Below are positions 33,920 to 48,600 of a stretch of 60,000 bases of DNA, piece after piece. The notes beneath the pieces are model-generated. The model made no database searches, was not told where the DNA came from, and was given only the letters and a program-made list of their open reading frames with translations. The first letter of the stretch is position 1. Every line of letters begins with the position of its first letter. A program made the translations under genes and the position numbers. The stretch covers positions 25,668,070 through 25,728,069 of the forward strand of contig NC_092671.1 in the NCBI RefSeq assembly GCF_964355755.1, read 5' to 3'. Origin of the DNA: Antedon mediterranea. Its lineage: Eukaryota > Echinodermata > Crinoidea > Comatulida > Antedonidae.

Positions 33920-36600
33920 ACAGATATTATCGATGTTTGTTCATTTACAAACAAACAATTAATTTTCATGGATAATGTTACATTCAACACATGGCATCAT
34001 CATATCATCGTAATACACTAAATCTGTAAAAGAGACGTACAATAAGTCAATTGATTTTTTAGTCCACAATTTTTCCTTGATAACACATTTTTAATAAACT
34101 TGAATGTTTCATCAGCCATATTTATCCACTAACTATCATTTTAAGAACAATAATATATATTTATAAGGTCAATGATGATACAGTTATTTTAACTGAAGTA
34201 TTTCTTGAATGAAATTGAAACACTTTGTATAATCCGGTTTACATTTAAATAAAGGAAAAACTAAAGGGCTAAATAAATAAACATTTAGTTTAGGCATTTA
34301 CGTTGGATATGTTACAAAATGTATGTGAAAAAAAGAATTGGGATGATAAGTAATTGATATAGAAGAAGTTTGGGGAAAACGAAACCTGGCTTTTTCTTTA
34401 TTTTGATATAGTATTATACCATTATACAACATTGTTACTACAGTCATATTAATACTAAAGATCAGAACAATAAAATACATCCCAGTTATCTTTTCAATCT
34501 AATATACATAATTATATACATATCAATCAATATAAAAAAAAATGTCCTTCCTTTGAAGAAAAAAAGTATTTTTAGCAATTTACTGCTAGAACATTCTTAT
34601 AACGACATAAATAATTAATGGTGATATTGATATTAATACATTAATAGTAATATACCGTATTCGCAATATGAGCTAAAATCATTAAATGTAAATGCAATAA
34701 AATTCTCAAATAAATAATACGTATCTTTTAATATAATTTTAAATTGAATCCAGAGGTTTTTACAGACTGGCTTATTTTGCTCAGTTAAGATTTTTACTGT
34801 GTAAATAACGTAAACCGCAATCATACGGTACTAGGCCTATATGATTTTCGCGTCGCGCCTTTAGGCAGTTATATTCCCAGAGGACATAAGAATTAAGAAG
34901 CAGTTACCACACGCGAAGTTTTAGTAGGCCTACTACAGCTGACAAAAATGATAATTTGTAAACTCGACTAATTTATGGGTACATGCTCGACGACCAAAAG
35001 CACGTATTGGCAAGTAGTATAGTCTGTCTGTTGTGGGCTTGCTGTCAACCCAAAGCACGTCTAAAATGTTAGTTTTTATTTGGTTTTATAGGTACGTTAT
35101 ATGATTGGTCAATATTGACATTTGACCCTTAATCACAACAATTTTTTTTTCATAAGGTGATTGAATTGACACCTATAATCATAAACATGTAATAAAAGAC
35201 CAAATTGTGCTTCAATAAATTTGTTATGATAATACATATACATACTACATTGTTGTAATTGGTCAATTTTGAAATTTGACCCCTTATATCTCGAAAATGC
35301 TTCCTATCCTGATCGATTACCTTCCATATTCGTAATCTACGGAAAATTCTGGTCTAGATAAGTTGGATGGCAATTTGTCCCCTTCCGGGTGGTGATCCTG
35401 TCACCGGACTAAGTACTATTTAATTATAGTTTAGTTTATGATTATATTTTTGTTCTGTAGAGTAGGACGGACTATAATTTAGGTTAGGCCTACAAAAAAA
35501 TCTTTATTACTGATTGTTAAACAAAAATAATTGCTAGTAAATCATTATAAGAAAGAGCAATGTTTAAAACTGTCAATAAGTCGAGCGGCGTTTTTCTGTA
35601 AGAAATATTTCTTGTTTATTTTACAGTTAAACCCTACTGCTGTTTTCTTGCTGTTGGAATATAGTGTGTTACGTCTACAACAATAACACCCTCTCGTCTT
35701 TAATGTGGCCACAATTGTCACATTCGTTACTACTGTATTTTCACTTTCTAGTTATGTATACAGTTGTTTATTATTATGAGCAATAGCATTCAGTAATTTT
35801 TAGTTTAATTGTGCAAACTAGGGAAGAGTTAAGGGAAGTCTTCCTTGTGCATACCTTTTTTTTTCACTTGTAACTTTTCTTTGCCAGACCTCAAAGCAAT
35901 TGATGTCCTAATTTAATATGTTATTCCATGTGTGGTTTTTGGTTGAATAAATACAGTGTATAGTAATAAATACAGATCATTTATTTTATTTTGTGATTCA
36001 ATGTAATTGATAGCATTATAATCTGTAGGCCTAGGCCTATGTGTTTTTTATTTAATTTTTTCATATCATGCATTTTGTATTGTATTGGTGAAAAGGGAGG
36101 GTATTTTATATTCCTCCCTTGAGTTTATAGCCACAAACAAGATACACACAGTTGTAAGTACGATTTCAATCACGTCTTTTGCCATGTTTCATTTATACAA
36201 TTTAATTAACACCTTATTTTAAATGGTAAAGAAAGAAAATATAGTTTAATATTGAAACCAATCATTTTATAATGATATGTATTATATTACATCATATATT
36301 TTGCTTGTAAGTCTCCCCTATTTAATACAGTTGTGTAACAGCTATGAGCGCTCACTGGCTAACCCCAGAGGCCCCGGAGATTGCAGGGGCCTCTGAGCAG
36401 AACCCAGAGGAAACAACAGACTTCAAAATACGTAAAAAAGGGGCTGAAAACATCTAAGGCCTCCAGCGTTACAGGGGCCACTTAGGGTTTAATTGCTGTA
36501 GCTTACATTATAAATTATTTTCTTACTGTTTTGATAAAATAATTTACCATAATAGTAGTTGGCTGTTTTTACTAATATTTGACCTCCATATTTTATTTAT
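33920..36600. other. Intergenic; NXPE 3' UTR, then no gene seen
   Basis: The start is the likely 3' UTR. Further on are only short hairpins: 'aagggagg...cctccctt' (about 36092-36121) and 'agaggcccc...ggggcctct' (about 36368-36397). Confidence 0.4.
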
Positions 36601-36609
36601 TAATTATAA

Positions 36610-38235
36610 TATTAATTGCAGCCCATGCTTTTTCTTTTTTTATTTTAAAATCTCTGCTGGTCGAGTTAATAATGCTGCCCGGATACTGGAAATAATTCAC
36701 CTTGTCTATCTCTAGGCCTATACCATTCTGTGTTTTACTTTTCCGAATTAATTATATGATATAAATTTAGTTTTCCCTTCCTTCAGCTGTAGCCCAACAC
36801 TTGCAGAATACTGCAAGTCTATGTAGCAACCTTTCAGCATCACATATCAAGTCTGTGATAGGGCCAAATCATCAGCAAAGTTAGAATCCGTTATGTTTAT
36901 TGCAGGATATCCTACTACGCTGTTGTTCAAGAGTCAAACCTAGATGTTCGTATCCCACAGTAGCCATTCTTTTTCGTAATCAAGAGAAATCAGAAAAGCA
37001 TAGCGTGCCAATGTGTCCCGTTGTAGAATTTCATTCGAAATTGTGAAAAGTCAGTCTCTCCATGTGGTGTTAATACATTTGCTTCCGTTTTGTTTGTATT
37101 TTATTTCGATTATTGCGTTTACATTGCGCTTTGGGATTCCATATGCGTTAAAAAAAAAATTTCGATTTCTATCATTCGTCGATTAAATAGAGTCAAAAGC
37201 ACGCTTAACGTCTAGAAAAATTCACACTGCTTTTAGATTCTTGGACTTGATTCCTTCAATAATGCGTCGCAGTGCCAAAATCTGTGACACTGTTTACCTG
37301 CAAGGACGGAACACATTTTGATTACGACGAAGTATTGGATCAATGTGTGGTTAAATTATATTTAATAACAGTAGCTGATAAGGTGTACAATATATTATTA
37401 GACAATTCCTTTTAGATGGTGTGCTTAGATCACCTGTTTCGGTATTGGAACAATCCGATTTCGACCATTATAGTAGGGAAATCTCCTTCCAAAAGTGATT
37501 AATTGCATAATATTTTTTTTAAGAACTTCGGATTTCCAGACCTCTTATATCATCTAAACCACTGGCTTTATTTTTACCGCAGCGTTTAAGACAGGCTCTA
37601 ATTTCCTCTTCAGAGAATGACCATTTCTATTGGTAATTCTTCGTGTATTTGTCTAATAGGTTCCTAATAGGACTTTTTGATTGTATTGTGGCATTTTCAA
37701 TGTCCTTAATTTTATCCTAATATAATTTTCTTGTTTGCTTATATGTACATTTCAGTCTTTCTATTGCAATTTTATGTTGTTCACTATTTTTATTCTCATG
37801 TAATTCTTCTCTTCGTCTATTAACTATATCTCAATCTTCTCATAACTTTATGTTCCTTCTTCTTCTTCTTCTTCTTCTTTTTGAGGAATATTCAATTTAG
37901 TATATTCATTGTGAGCTAGCATTATATTATTGTCAATTGAGGTTGATGATTTTCTTCTGTCTTTGTTAAGTTTAAACTTGGCTTCTACATACTTTTGGTA
38001 TTTCTGTGACTGTAGGCCTATTTCCTTATTTTCAAAGAACTGTTCCCAATCATATCTAATTTTATATGTTAAAATTGTAGGCCTACATATTCTTAGACTA
38101 AGCCTAATATTAGCTGTCACTATCCTGTGATCCGAACCTATGACTGAGAAAGTATTAAAAGATTCAAAGTTTTTTGCGCTATTTCGTCAGTTTTTGTTAC
38201 AAAGGATGTAGTCTATTTGTGCATGCTGGTTTAGG
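36610..38235 (-). pseudogene. Decayed RTE-like LINE
   Basis: On the - strand: the end of an AP-type endonuclease ('QIDYILCNKN', 'FSVIGSDHRIVTANIRLSLR', about 38210-38080), a linker frame (38120-37848, with a (GAA)n run coding poly-Glu), and much lower down an RT core relic 'NFADDLAL' (about 36880) with 'GLQLKEGKTKFI' (about 36790). Stops and frameshifts throughout. The RTE assignment is from these motifs only. Confidence 0.65.
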
Positions 38236-38309
38236 AGATGTAAATGTTCAGAGTATTCCTGGTCTTTTCTGAAAACTTGTATTTAATTTTATTAATTTTA
38301 TTTTTAGCA

Positions 38310-38500
38310 AGGCAAGGTAACAACAGGAAGCTGAGCTCACGATCAGTTCCACGCCCCTTAAATGTCTTCACTGACTTTCAATTTGCCAATTGGCTTCATC
38401 AAACATACACCGCTCCGCGGAGAATATTTTACAGAGTAAGCCTGGTGTTCTATCTTAGCAAGGCGAGATCAGCGTCCTTTGGATTGCCTTCCTTTTAGGA
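38310..38500. repeat. Dispersed repeat related to 45795-45935
   Basis: Shares 'acgatcagttcca' and 'ttctatctt.gcaaggcgag' with the CLN3 intron copy. Confidence 0.5.
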
Positions 38501-39364
38501 AATCGTTCGTGCACATTTCTATTAATATCTTTAATTAAACAAAATTAACAGAATAATTTAAAATGTTTTTAAGATTTCTCTTTCAATGTTATTATACACT
38601 TTTTGTCATTTAATTTGTTTAGTAAGATTGTGTACCATGTTTATCTTTTTAATCGGAATTGCAGTCAACCAAATTTGTAGATGTTAATGATACAGAAAGG
38701 TAATTGAAAATATATGTTTCAGTTTATTTAAATGTGGTTTACAGTTATTTATACTTAAAATTGCACCTGTTATATACAATAAATCTGTAGTTTATTTACA
38801 GAAATTTCTACTACTTTGGTATACCGTAGTTGTACCTGGGAGGAGTGAAATTGTTTTAATTCCATTCTTCTCTGGTTGCACATAGTAGATTATCGTTTTA
38901 CTTCAGAGTTATACAGATAGATGAAAAACGTTTTGTTCTATTTAGTGGTATTAAACCGGAGTTTATCAGTGAAAGAGAAAGATTATTATACTCATTTTTA
39001 TTAATTTCATTGTTTTATTGGATTAAACTTGTTTTATCTTTCTAAGTAATTTTTTTTAAAAAAGGACACATTCCAAAAACGTATTCGGCCTGGATTTACA
39101 GACAGAGTTATGAAATAATTCATACCCAACACTGCAGTACATTTAATATAGTTATCGTTTATTGTATATACACCTCAATAAAATCGTATTCTTAAGAAAC
39201 TGTACATTCCTTAATGCACGCTTTGGCTTTTCAGGAGCTACTCATGTTATTACCAGTTCCATGTGCTCTCAAAAGAACAAACTAGTTTAATTTAGATTAC
39301 GAAGCAATCTTGTTTACAAAACCTTTTTATGCTTTCATATATATGAGAAAGCAATATCTTTTTC
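38501..39364. other. No gene seen
   Basis: AT-rich DNA downstream of CLN3. Confidence 0.35.
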
Positions 39365-39366
39365 TA

Positions 39367-39509
39367 AAGGTCTGTCTACACTATTAAAATTTATGTGACA
39401 AAACAATTTGATATGCGTATAAATATGGACACAATGACATCATATCATTACAATATTTGGGCACATCACACTTTTTTTTTCAAACTAGTTTGATGTGTAG
39501 ACAGAGCTT
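39367..39509. mobile_element. Short MITE, TIR AAG(G/C)TCTGTCTACAC, TA target
   Basis: 143 bp. Left AAGGTCTGTCTACACTATTA, right inverse AAGCTCTGTCTACACATCAA. TA at 39365-39366 and 39510-39511. It ends 180 bp beyond the CLN3 stop codon, so it may lie in the CLN3 3' UTR. Confidence 0.75.
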
Positions 39510-39689
39510 TAGTTCGTTTGGTAAAGGTAAAAAAACTTTCCAAGAACAAATTTTTCTTATTTTCTTATAAAAATGTTTCTTTTATAAAATTACAGAAATT
39601 GTCAATAAAAAAAGTAGTTGCATGGTTTCCATATTTTTCCACCAAATTTTGGATAGTAAATTTATATAAAAATTATTTGAAAGTGATTG

Positions 39690-42600
39690 TCAAGATTTAC
39701 AAAGAGCATTGTGTAAAGGTATTGATACTAAACCAGAAATTGTAATTCCTAAACTACTAGCTATAGATGTCAAACCCATTGCAAATTCCTGGTAGCATTC
39801 CTCAACCTGAAACAAAGCAGAAATACTATTTTAGAATACTTACTTACTACAGTATTATTAAAACATTATTATTTTATATTTTTTCTTTAAAAAAATATAT
39901 CCAAATTGACGATAGAATGTGTTCGCTTCGCCAAAAGTAGAAACAATTTAAACAACTAATTTTGCTACTAGAATTCGTCAAAGAAAGAGATTTGAAAGAT
40001 GGAAATGTGAATACATTCATATAAGCTGACACTTTCGATGTCAGTCAGTATAATAATAAATTTAAACCAGGGGTTTTCAACAGCTTTTTTGTGTCGGCCT
40101 GCTTGTAATTTATAAATAATTTTGCAGGCCAGGTAGATCTTGAATTCACAGGTAAGGTCCATATGCCACATACACAAAATAAATAATTTAATTTATTTAA
40201 AAAAAGAAATGTTCAATTTTTACATCATGAAAATATGTACTATTGCATTCATAAACATTCATTATTATTTGTATAAATATTTTAATGGCTATGTTTTGTC
40301 AACAGGATAGTTTATCATGTAATCAAACTGGCCTATGAATAAGTGTGTAATATACCTCTATTAGAATTTTGTAAAATGTGTTTGCAAAAGCGAATCCACC
40401 AAGAAGTCCTTCAAACGCTATTGTAACAAATATAATCCAAATTGATGGAATATAGTGATACATTGCTACAGTCAACAGGAACACAAATGCTGCACACTGT
40501 CAGTGTAAGAAAAAATATTGGTATCAAGTTATACTAGGAAAAACACATTAACAATTAACTGTAGTTTAAAACCTTCCCAGTACAACTTCTGATCATCCAA
40601 TGTAATACAACAGCAAAAATGAAATAATAATATTCAATTCAATTTTATTTAATTTAAAGGAACTTATTTCTGACATTGCTGTTGGTCAAGACATTTTTTC
40701 TGACCATCGTTCTCCTATATTTTCCATTAATTGTTATGTTAAAAATTGTTGTCATAATAGATTCTAGATAAAATCCTATAACTTAGAGCAATTAATGACA
40801 GCAAAATTAATGTCAGTTTGAAAAAAAATCCTTTCGATACCATTGACACCGGAGATGATGTCGACGATTGCGTTACTGTTTTGTATGATTTAATTGAAGC
40901 CATTCTCTATGATCTTGTCCCCATTAAAATATTAAGAGGTCAAATGTAACCTTGGTTTTACCATGAAATAGAGCTTCTTCTTTTCAGAATATGGAAAAAA
41001 AATCACATTTAAAAATGATTTCAATGCGGCCAGAAAAAGGTTAAAAAAGCTGTGAATTAATCACAATAAATATGTTCCTTTTCCGATAACATAAAATCCA
41101 ATCCCAAAAGTTTTTGGACATGGATCAAGACGGAAACAAAAACGTCATCTTATCCGTCTGTTCTGAACTACGGGGACAAGGTCGCGGAGAAGCAAAAGAA
41201 AAAGCTATTTTGTTCAATTCATTTTTTCATTATGTTTTTCAAAAATCTATCTTTTGACTAACATCATGCTCTCCCTGAAGCCTCTTTTGATTATTTAAGT
41301 ATACCGGTTATTCAGCCCGATTCTGTTTACAACTTTCTTGCATTTAACAAACCCTATAAAGCTTCTGGCTGTGATGGGCTGAGTACACCATGTTTTAAAA
41401 GTTTATGCTAAACCACTTTCAATCCGCTAGCAAATTAAGAAACAACAATCTCCTCAGTGGCGGATTCAGAGTGGGGTGAAAGGGGCGTGATTTTCCACTA
41501 TTAGCCAATTATTTGTTCCCGCGAATCCAACATTTCGCAGAGAACCAAAACACGCTACCTTTTCCACTGCTGAGTTTTCAATTCGCATGAGTGCTCATGA
41601 ATGCCTTATAGCTTATTTTCTGAGCTCTGATTGGTTGCACTTCGCAAAAAGTAGATACATTTCGAACTATCACAAATCATTTTCGTCATTTGACAACCTT
41701 TTATTGGTTTAAGTCATTCATAATAGCCCCCAACCAAACAATTTACTGCGCTCGTGTTTGCGCCGGAGGGGGGAGGTAGTTTTCGGACTGGATCAGCTCC
41801 TGTCTGTGTTTCGCTTAGTAGAGTCAATGTAGGCCTACTTAAAAATGGTTACATTAGTAGATTAAGTTTATCTTATAATAGTTTAGTCCAGGCCCATCGA
41901 CACTTTTAATTCCAGTCTTCCTTTGTTTCTGAGTTGTTGTATTGTCTTTGTATCTGTTAACCATGCATACTGTAAGTGGCAGATTTGTTTCTGGTGTTGT
42001 TAAATAAATTTAAAAAAAAAAAAAAAAATAAAGGAATTGTATTATGTAATTAACTTGCCAGTGTTAAAGGCTCTACAAATGTTTATATATTTAGGAAAGT
42101 AAACAAAAAGTGTAAAAAATTATACAATATGAGAATCTAATTATAAATATCTAAGAATTTGTAAACCCATTCTTCTTTTTTAACAAAAAGGGTGTTATTT
42201 ATTTAACAAATTTGAATTTATTAGTATTAGAGTTGTATTTTGTTGGAAATCCTTTTGCAATTATAATTTAAGAGCTGAATTTTGTTTATTTAATGAATAA
42301 ATTAAGCATCTGCTTCTAGAATTTCCCCTTTTATTTATTAAAATCAATATATAGATTATGAACGCATAAGAAAGAACTCCTAATGATTCATTATGTGTAA
42401 TTTGTAATCTTAAAGACACTATAGGTACGTTTTTTCGATCTAATTTAAGGTCACAAACTAATTATAAATAATATATGGACCTATTGCGGTTAAAAATGTG
42501 AACAATTATTTGATACTAATGATTTAGGCAGCCCGCTATAAATACCAGAATACATCGCGCACGGATTGATATTTTCATATTGCTTATGTAATGGCCCCAC

Positions 42601-45600
42601 TTTCGATAGATCGTGAAGGGAAAACAAACAGTGAATATACCAGGTCTTCCACAATTTGTATTAACGGATTCTGCGATAAAAAAGGAAAGAAAATTAATTC
42701 AAAGATGAGACATCAGGCTACTAGGCTAGCATACGATGTTTGTATGTTACCACTCTTTACCAGCTGGGCCTACAAAACTAAGCCTAGCTAAACTAGGCCT
42801 ACAGTAAAAATGACGAGAGAGGTACAGTAAAACATTTTTCTCTTTATATCATAATTATAACCTTAGAATGTACATTGAAGACAAGGAATGACCTGATTTA
42901 ATGCTTTAGAGTTATATATAATTATATGCATTATTTTTACAAAATGTCAAAAATTGCAGGTATATAGTGTATAGGTACTTACTTGCAGTATAGGCAGCAC
43001 CCATAGATGTTTAATAGTGAAAACGGCTATAGATGACCTTGATACAAACACACCTACTTGATATACTAACTGATACCTATACAAAAAGTGTATTGCAAAT
43101 ATTGACACCATTGGTATTTAAAAAAAACTTTGTTTTTAGTATGTCCAGCATGCACCTACGCTTTGCATTTTTTATGTTCAACATGGTTTTTCTGTATTAT
43201 TTTTAAATTAAGCTTAAATTTAACACCATAGATACAATTTTTGGGGTAAAAAAAGGTAAAGGTGAATCCTGTGTTCATTCTGAATGTAGGGGAATGATCT
43301 GTGAGGAGCTTACTGTGCAAATCCCCGGCATTATGTGGTAGGGTGGCCAGTTCCTTTCCACGCCACCTTATCCTGCCTAGTATTTTTAACCAGGTACTCA
43401 TTTGCAGCTGAGTGGACTGGGAGTTGAGTTGGGAATTGACACCGGATTTTTCTGTATGACAGTCAAGTGTCCTAACCACTCGGCTAACCAACTCCTTTTG
43501 GGGGTAGTGTGCTTGAAAGAAAGTACAGAACACTGGTTCTGGAAATGTCACGTTAGGTAAAGATAGCATATACTAACCACCTGTATTGGTCATCATGGTT
43601 CATCCATGTTAACGTAGGAAAGTAAATAAGTTCAACCTGTAAAAAAAGGGAAAGAAAAATACTATTAGGAAGGAAATATATTTTGTAAGTTTTGAAAATA
43701 AAGGGTTGAAATACTGTATGTAATGAAAATAATGGATGATTATTAATTCCTGAGTTAAAAAATTGACTGCGCTATTTTTAACGAGGCAGAGCTGAGTTGA
43801 AAATAGAGGGGTTGATTTCCAAACGTGATCAGTCAACGGCGTCACATGACAACAAATCTGAAGTGCGTAATTAGTACTTATACTTACAATGCCTTGATTA
43901 ATCAGGTACTCGGCTAGATATACAACTCCAAGAGGTACCATATATTTCGTTAATGGCTAGAAAATACATAAATAAGTTTGAATTAAACTATTTTCAGTGT
44001 ATAGATAAGTTTTATTGTCCTATAAATGAATATTATACTATTTTTTATGTTTTGAGTTGATGGAAAATATGTAATTCCTTGCTCCTAGAAAATTGTGGAA
44101 TGAAGATTCATATGCACAAAATGACCGAATGATATAATTGACCTCCGCCAAGGAGGAATATGTAATCGATCGCGTGTGTTTGTTTGTCTGTCTGTTTGTT
44201 TGTTAGCAGGATTACTCAAAAAGTAATTAAAAGGTCTTTACCAAAATGAATGTACAGATAGATATGTGGTCAAGGACCATTCCATTAAATTTTGGGACCA
44301 TTTCGGACCACGGTCCCAATTCTGGACCACTTTTTGGTATACTTTTCAGACCTGCTAGTGTTAAAAGATAGGACAACATTTTTCAAAAGCCGGCGAGCAG
44401 TCTTAAAGTAACAAGTAAACTGTAATTCCATTTTCTCGAAAACTACTTGTCCAAAAAACTTCATTTTTGTACAAGAGGCAAGAGTTATAATTTGTAATTT
44501 TAAAACATAATTTTATTTAATGTGCACGTTTTTTGATGCGAGTAGTTTAAAAAAACCTATTTCTTTTCAAATTCACTCGTTTCATTTTCGCGTTCCTGTT
44601 CTATTGTTAGTCAACTGAAGCTATTGTTAATTGTTGAAAGGCTTGTTACATAACCATTACACCAAACTCGCATACACATTCTTGTATTTAAATTAGCCTA
44701 AATCAGAAACAGCATTAAGACACACACAAATATATATATATTTTTTTTTTACCGGAAAAATCTTATGTAGGAGAATTTTACAGTAGGTGGAGGTATGCAC
44801 TCTCGGAGTGGCTTTCTAGTTATAATATTGATTACCTTTACTAATTTAATTTTTTCTTTGGCAGTAAGCCGGTGAGGGCCTTTCTTTGACGCAAGACTGC
44901 CGTTAACTTTATCTTCTGACTGCGTAATATCATCAATAACATTAACGCTTTCTTGTAGACTAGTTTGTGATGAATTAATAATGTTGTTGATTAATGATTC
45001 ACTGAGTTCATCTTTTGGCTTTTGATGTTTTTTATTACTTGGTCGATGCGAAAGCAGTAAATAATACCTAATGAGAAACATAAGAACAGTATCCAATTTA
45101 GTCTACAATATCTATATAGGAGAGAGTTTGCACATTTGTTGGATATACACATTTCTCTTTTGTTAGATAATGCTAATTCCAAATGACATGTGATGTGTAA
45201 TTGACCAATAAAATTGCAAGAATACAATCAGGTGTGTTTAAACACAGTATATACAGTGAAAATAAAGGATGAGTCTACTTACACTATAAAACTGACAGCA
45301 GGAACAACTAAAACAATTAACATGGATTGACGAGGTGACAAGCCAAGAACTGAGGTAAGTAAAACATACGCCAGTGCATATAATACCCCAGATACTCCAG
45401 TCCCAGTTGAGTAGCCAACAATTACACTCCTATCAAAAGAAATTAACATTTTACATTTTTTGTTTACTATAATTAGCATTACTATATTTATCTAGGCTTG
45501 TTTATAATTCAATATTCCATCAGATAGTTGTTACAATTCCTCAAATCTCCAAAAAAAAGAAAATTCAAATGTTTAAATCCAAGCAATTTAACAGGACACT

Positions 45601-48600
45601 GACCTCTAGAGATATATATTTTGAGAGATATAAATAAATAAAAACAAATATTATGACTGTTTGCAGCTCAAAGAGCTGAATTGCAGAAATAACATACATC
45701 AAATTGACAACATCAAAAAAGTTCCGAAAAAATTAAACTATGGCATAAAAAAAAATATAAATAAAATAAATAAATCAAAGGGTTTAATCTGTGGCTGCGA
45801 CACGATCAGTTCCATGTCCTTTAACAGCGCCGAAGAGAATATGTAGATAGTACAATACTTTTGGTATTTGTCGCAGCCAGATGAGTTTCTATCTTGCCAA
45901 GGCGAGCTCAGTTTCCTTGTTAGATTGCCTTGGTTAAATAAGGGACGTTCAAATGAGTCAGAAGTAAGCTCTGAAGTAGCAGTTTGTTTGTTGCAAGCCC
46001 TGAGTAGTGCCTGTGAAGATACTCTTTGTATTAAGTTACTTCAACCTAACCCCCAGAGAGTAAATGTGCTACTTCCGCATTCATAAGGAATATAATGAAA
46101 CACGCTAGCAAATGAGCAATGTGCAGACGCAATTACTTCAAAGCTCAAAGTAAAATGCATCTATCTTGTATTAAGCACCGTGTGGACACTCATTGGAAGT
46201 AACATGTGCATATAATTTTGCGTAGCTTTAGCTCAGACATAAAGCTCAAAGTAAAATGCATCTATCTTGTATTAAAGATGTATTGTCCCCCTGAAATAAT
46301 AATTCTTAAAACAAATTTCGTTGAATATTCCATTTTAATGTAACATAATAGTTATCCACTTTGACCAAAAATTGGATCGAAAAAAATGTATTTACTTGAA
46401 AAAAATTTAATTTAAAGCAAAAAATGGTCAAATTGGCTGCCAGCCAATGGATATTTGGTTGAATTTAATTTTTAACCATTTATTTTGTCATTTTATAAGT
46501 GAAAACATTATTTGTTTTCGTTTTTTTTTCTATGGAAGTGATTAACTTTATTAAAACTACAAAATAACATATTCAAAGCCTGATTTAATTAATCTTCATT
46601 TACCTCCGCCAAGGAGGTATATGTAATCGGTAGCGTGTGTTTGTTTGTTTGTTAGCAGGATTACTCAAAAAGTAATTACAAGATCTTTAATCAAAAATAT
46701 ACAGATAGATATGTGGTCAAGGACCATTCCATTAAATTTTGGGACCATTTGGGACCATGGTCCCAATTCTGGACCACTTTTTGATTATACTTTTCAGACC
46801 TGCTAGTGTTAAAAGATAGAACAGAATTATTCAAAAGCCGGCGCAGTCTTAAAGTAACAAGTAAACTGAAATTGCATTTTCTCGAGAATTACTTGTCCAA
46901 AAAAACTTCATTTTTGTACAAGAGACAAGAGTTATAATTTGTGATTTGTAATTTTAAAAAATAATTTTATTTAATGTGCATGTTTTTTGATGCGAGTAGT
47001 TTACAAAACCTATTTCTTTTCAAATTCACTCGTAACAAGTTTTGATTTCGCGTTGCTGTTCTATTGTTATTAGTCAACTGAAGCTATTGTTAATTGAAAG
47101 GCTTGTTACATAACCATTACACCAAACTCGCATACACATGCTTGTAGTGAAATTAGCGTAAATCACAAACAGCATTAAGACACACACAAATATATATATA
47201 TATTTTTTTACCGGAGAAATCTTATGTAGGAGAATTTTACAGTATGCACTCTCGGAGTGGCTTTCTAGTTTTTCATGTTTTTGTGGGACAATACATCTTT
47301 AAGCAACATGTGGACACTCATCGGAAGTAACATGTGCATATAATTTTGCGTAGCTTTAGTTCAGACATAAGGCTGTCAACATAATTATAGAAAACTTACT
47401 TGTCAAAGTAAGAGCTGAGGCTCAAAAATAGAAACTCACCAATACCAGTACCAGCACTCGCACATCCTACACCTGTATAAGAAAACAAAACTTACACATA
47501 AATACTGGAAATACTATAGAGTAAAATGTATATTCAACTGTGTTGCGTAGCACTATGTAAATTATATATTAGTATTACAGTCAAATGATTGAAACAGTGC
47601 TCATATTTGGAACATGATATCAGAATCGCGTCGAGCATAGCTCATCAACGAAAGTCCCATTTTTTTTATATGAAAAATGTCTCAGGATTCAAAACTGCGA
47701 CCAGATACATTCTCTCATAATAAAAATACCTTCACAATCAGTGGAGGCTAATTATATATTTACTTTTATTGTTTATACTGTTGTTGACCGCACAACAGTT
47801 TTAGTGAGCCACAAATAAACAAATAAATATTATATGAGAGAGCATTATATATTTGTTTGCTAAACAATTTTTTTTTAATTACATGGGGTATAATGACCAG
47901 AAATGTACTGGAAAAACTATATTAAAACTGCAATGAGTTAGGTATCTTTCCTAGTGTTTTTAGAACCATATTACTTTATATAAATTCTATTCTAATTAAA
48001 TAGTGAATATTATATAACACCTATATAAATTCCTGTCATTTGATTGGACGAATGTGGGTCACATGGCGTGCAATAGTACGCACTATTCAACGATCGTTAA
48101 ATAGTACTTTTTGAAACATTTTTGTGTACGAAAAAAAAAACGTCTCGCGGATGAAAAAAAATCTAGTACACAAATTATCCTATGATATGGCTATGTACTG
48201 TGAAATACAACAGCGCCACCTGTCGTCTGGTCTGAGTTTCATTTGTAAACACCACCGCGAGATATGCAACAGCAGCAGATATTTGTGTACGATTTGGACA
48301 TTATGTACTAATTTCATTCAAAAAGGCATTTAAATTAGCTTTAGATCGTTTTTAGGATTTTGATTAATTAATGGGGACATCCCTACAAGACGTGGAATTG
48401 TTGGAAAAACCATAATTAGCTTAGATAAGTTCCAATTGTCTGTCGAAGTTTTGCCTTTCAGCCAAGCTAGTACTAGGCTACTAGGTCTAGCCTAGGCCAT
48501 GCTAGTATTAGGCTAGGCCTAGCCTAGGCGTTTTAGCCTTGCTAGGCCTAGGATTGTTTGGTCGTTTGTTGACATAATTAACACAAAAGTAGGTGTGTTT

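Larger units (their letters stand above)
46141..47370. repeat. About 100-bp tandem duplication; one copy empty, one filled by a MITE
   Basis: 'aagctcaaagtaaaatgcat' through 'ttagctcagacata' is complete at 46141-46241. It repeats from 46242, is broken at TTAA (46272-46275), and resumes at TTAA 47299-47302 through to 47370. In the empty copy the TTAA is at 46171-46174. Confidence 0.85.

Noticed and set aside
36340-36480. Coding-looking text 'SAHWLTPEAPEIAGASEQNP'
   Set aside because: Short, without splice sites; the sequence is explained by a small hairpin 'agaggcccc...ggggcctct'.
37848-38120. 90-codon frame with poly-Glu as a host gene
   Set aside because: It is the endonuclease-RT linker of a decayed LINE; the poly-Glu is a (GAA)n microsatellite.
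42591-42791. 66-codon + frame in CLN3 intron 10
   Set aside because: No motif and no conserved context; likely chance.
43156-43569. 137-codon frame on the - strand
   Set aside because: Runs through a tRNA-derived SINE in a CLN3 intron; no protein motif.
44749-44835. Extension of CLN3 exon 7 to '...KPLRECIPPPTVKFSY'
   Set aside because: This part is the end of a transposable element; the donor at 44836 joins in phase to the conserved next exon.
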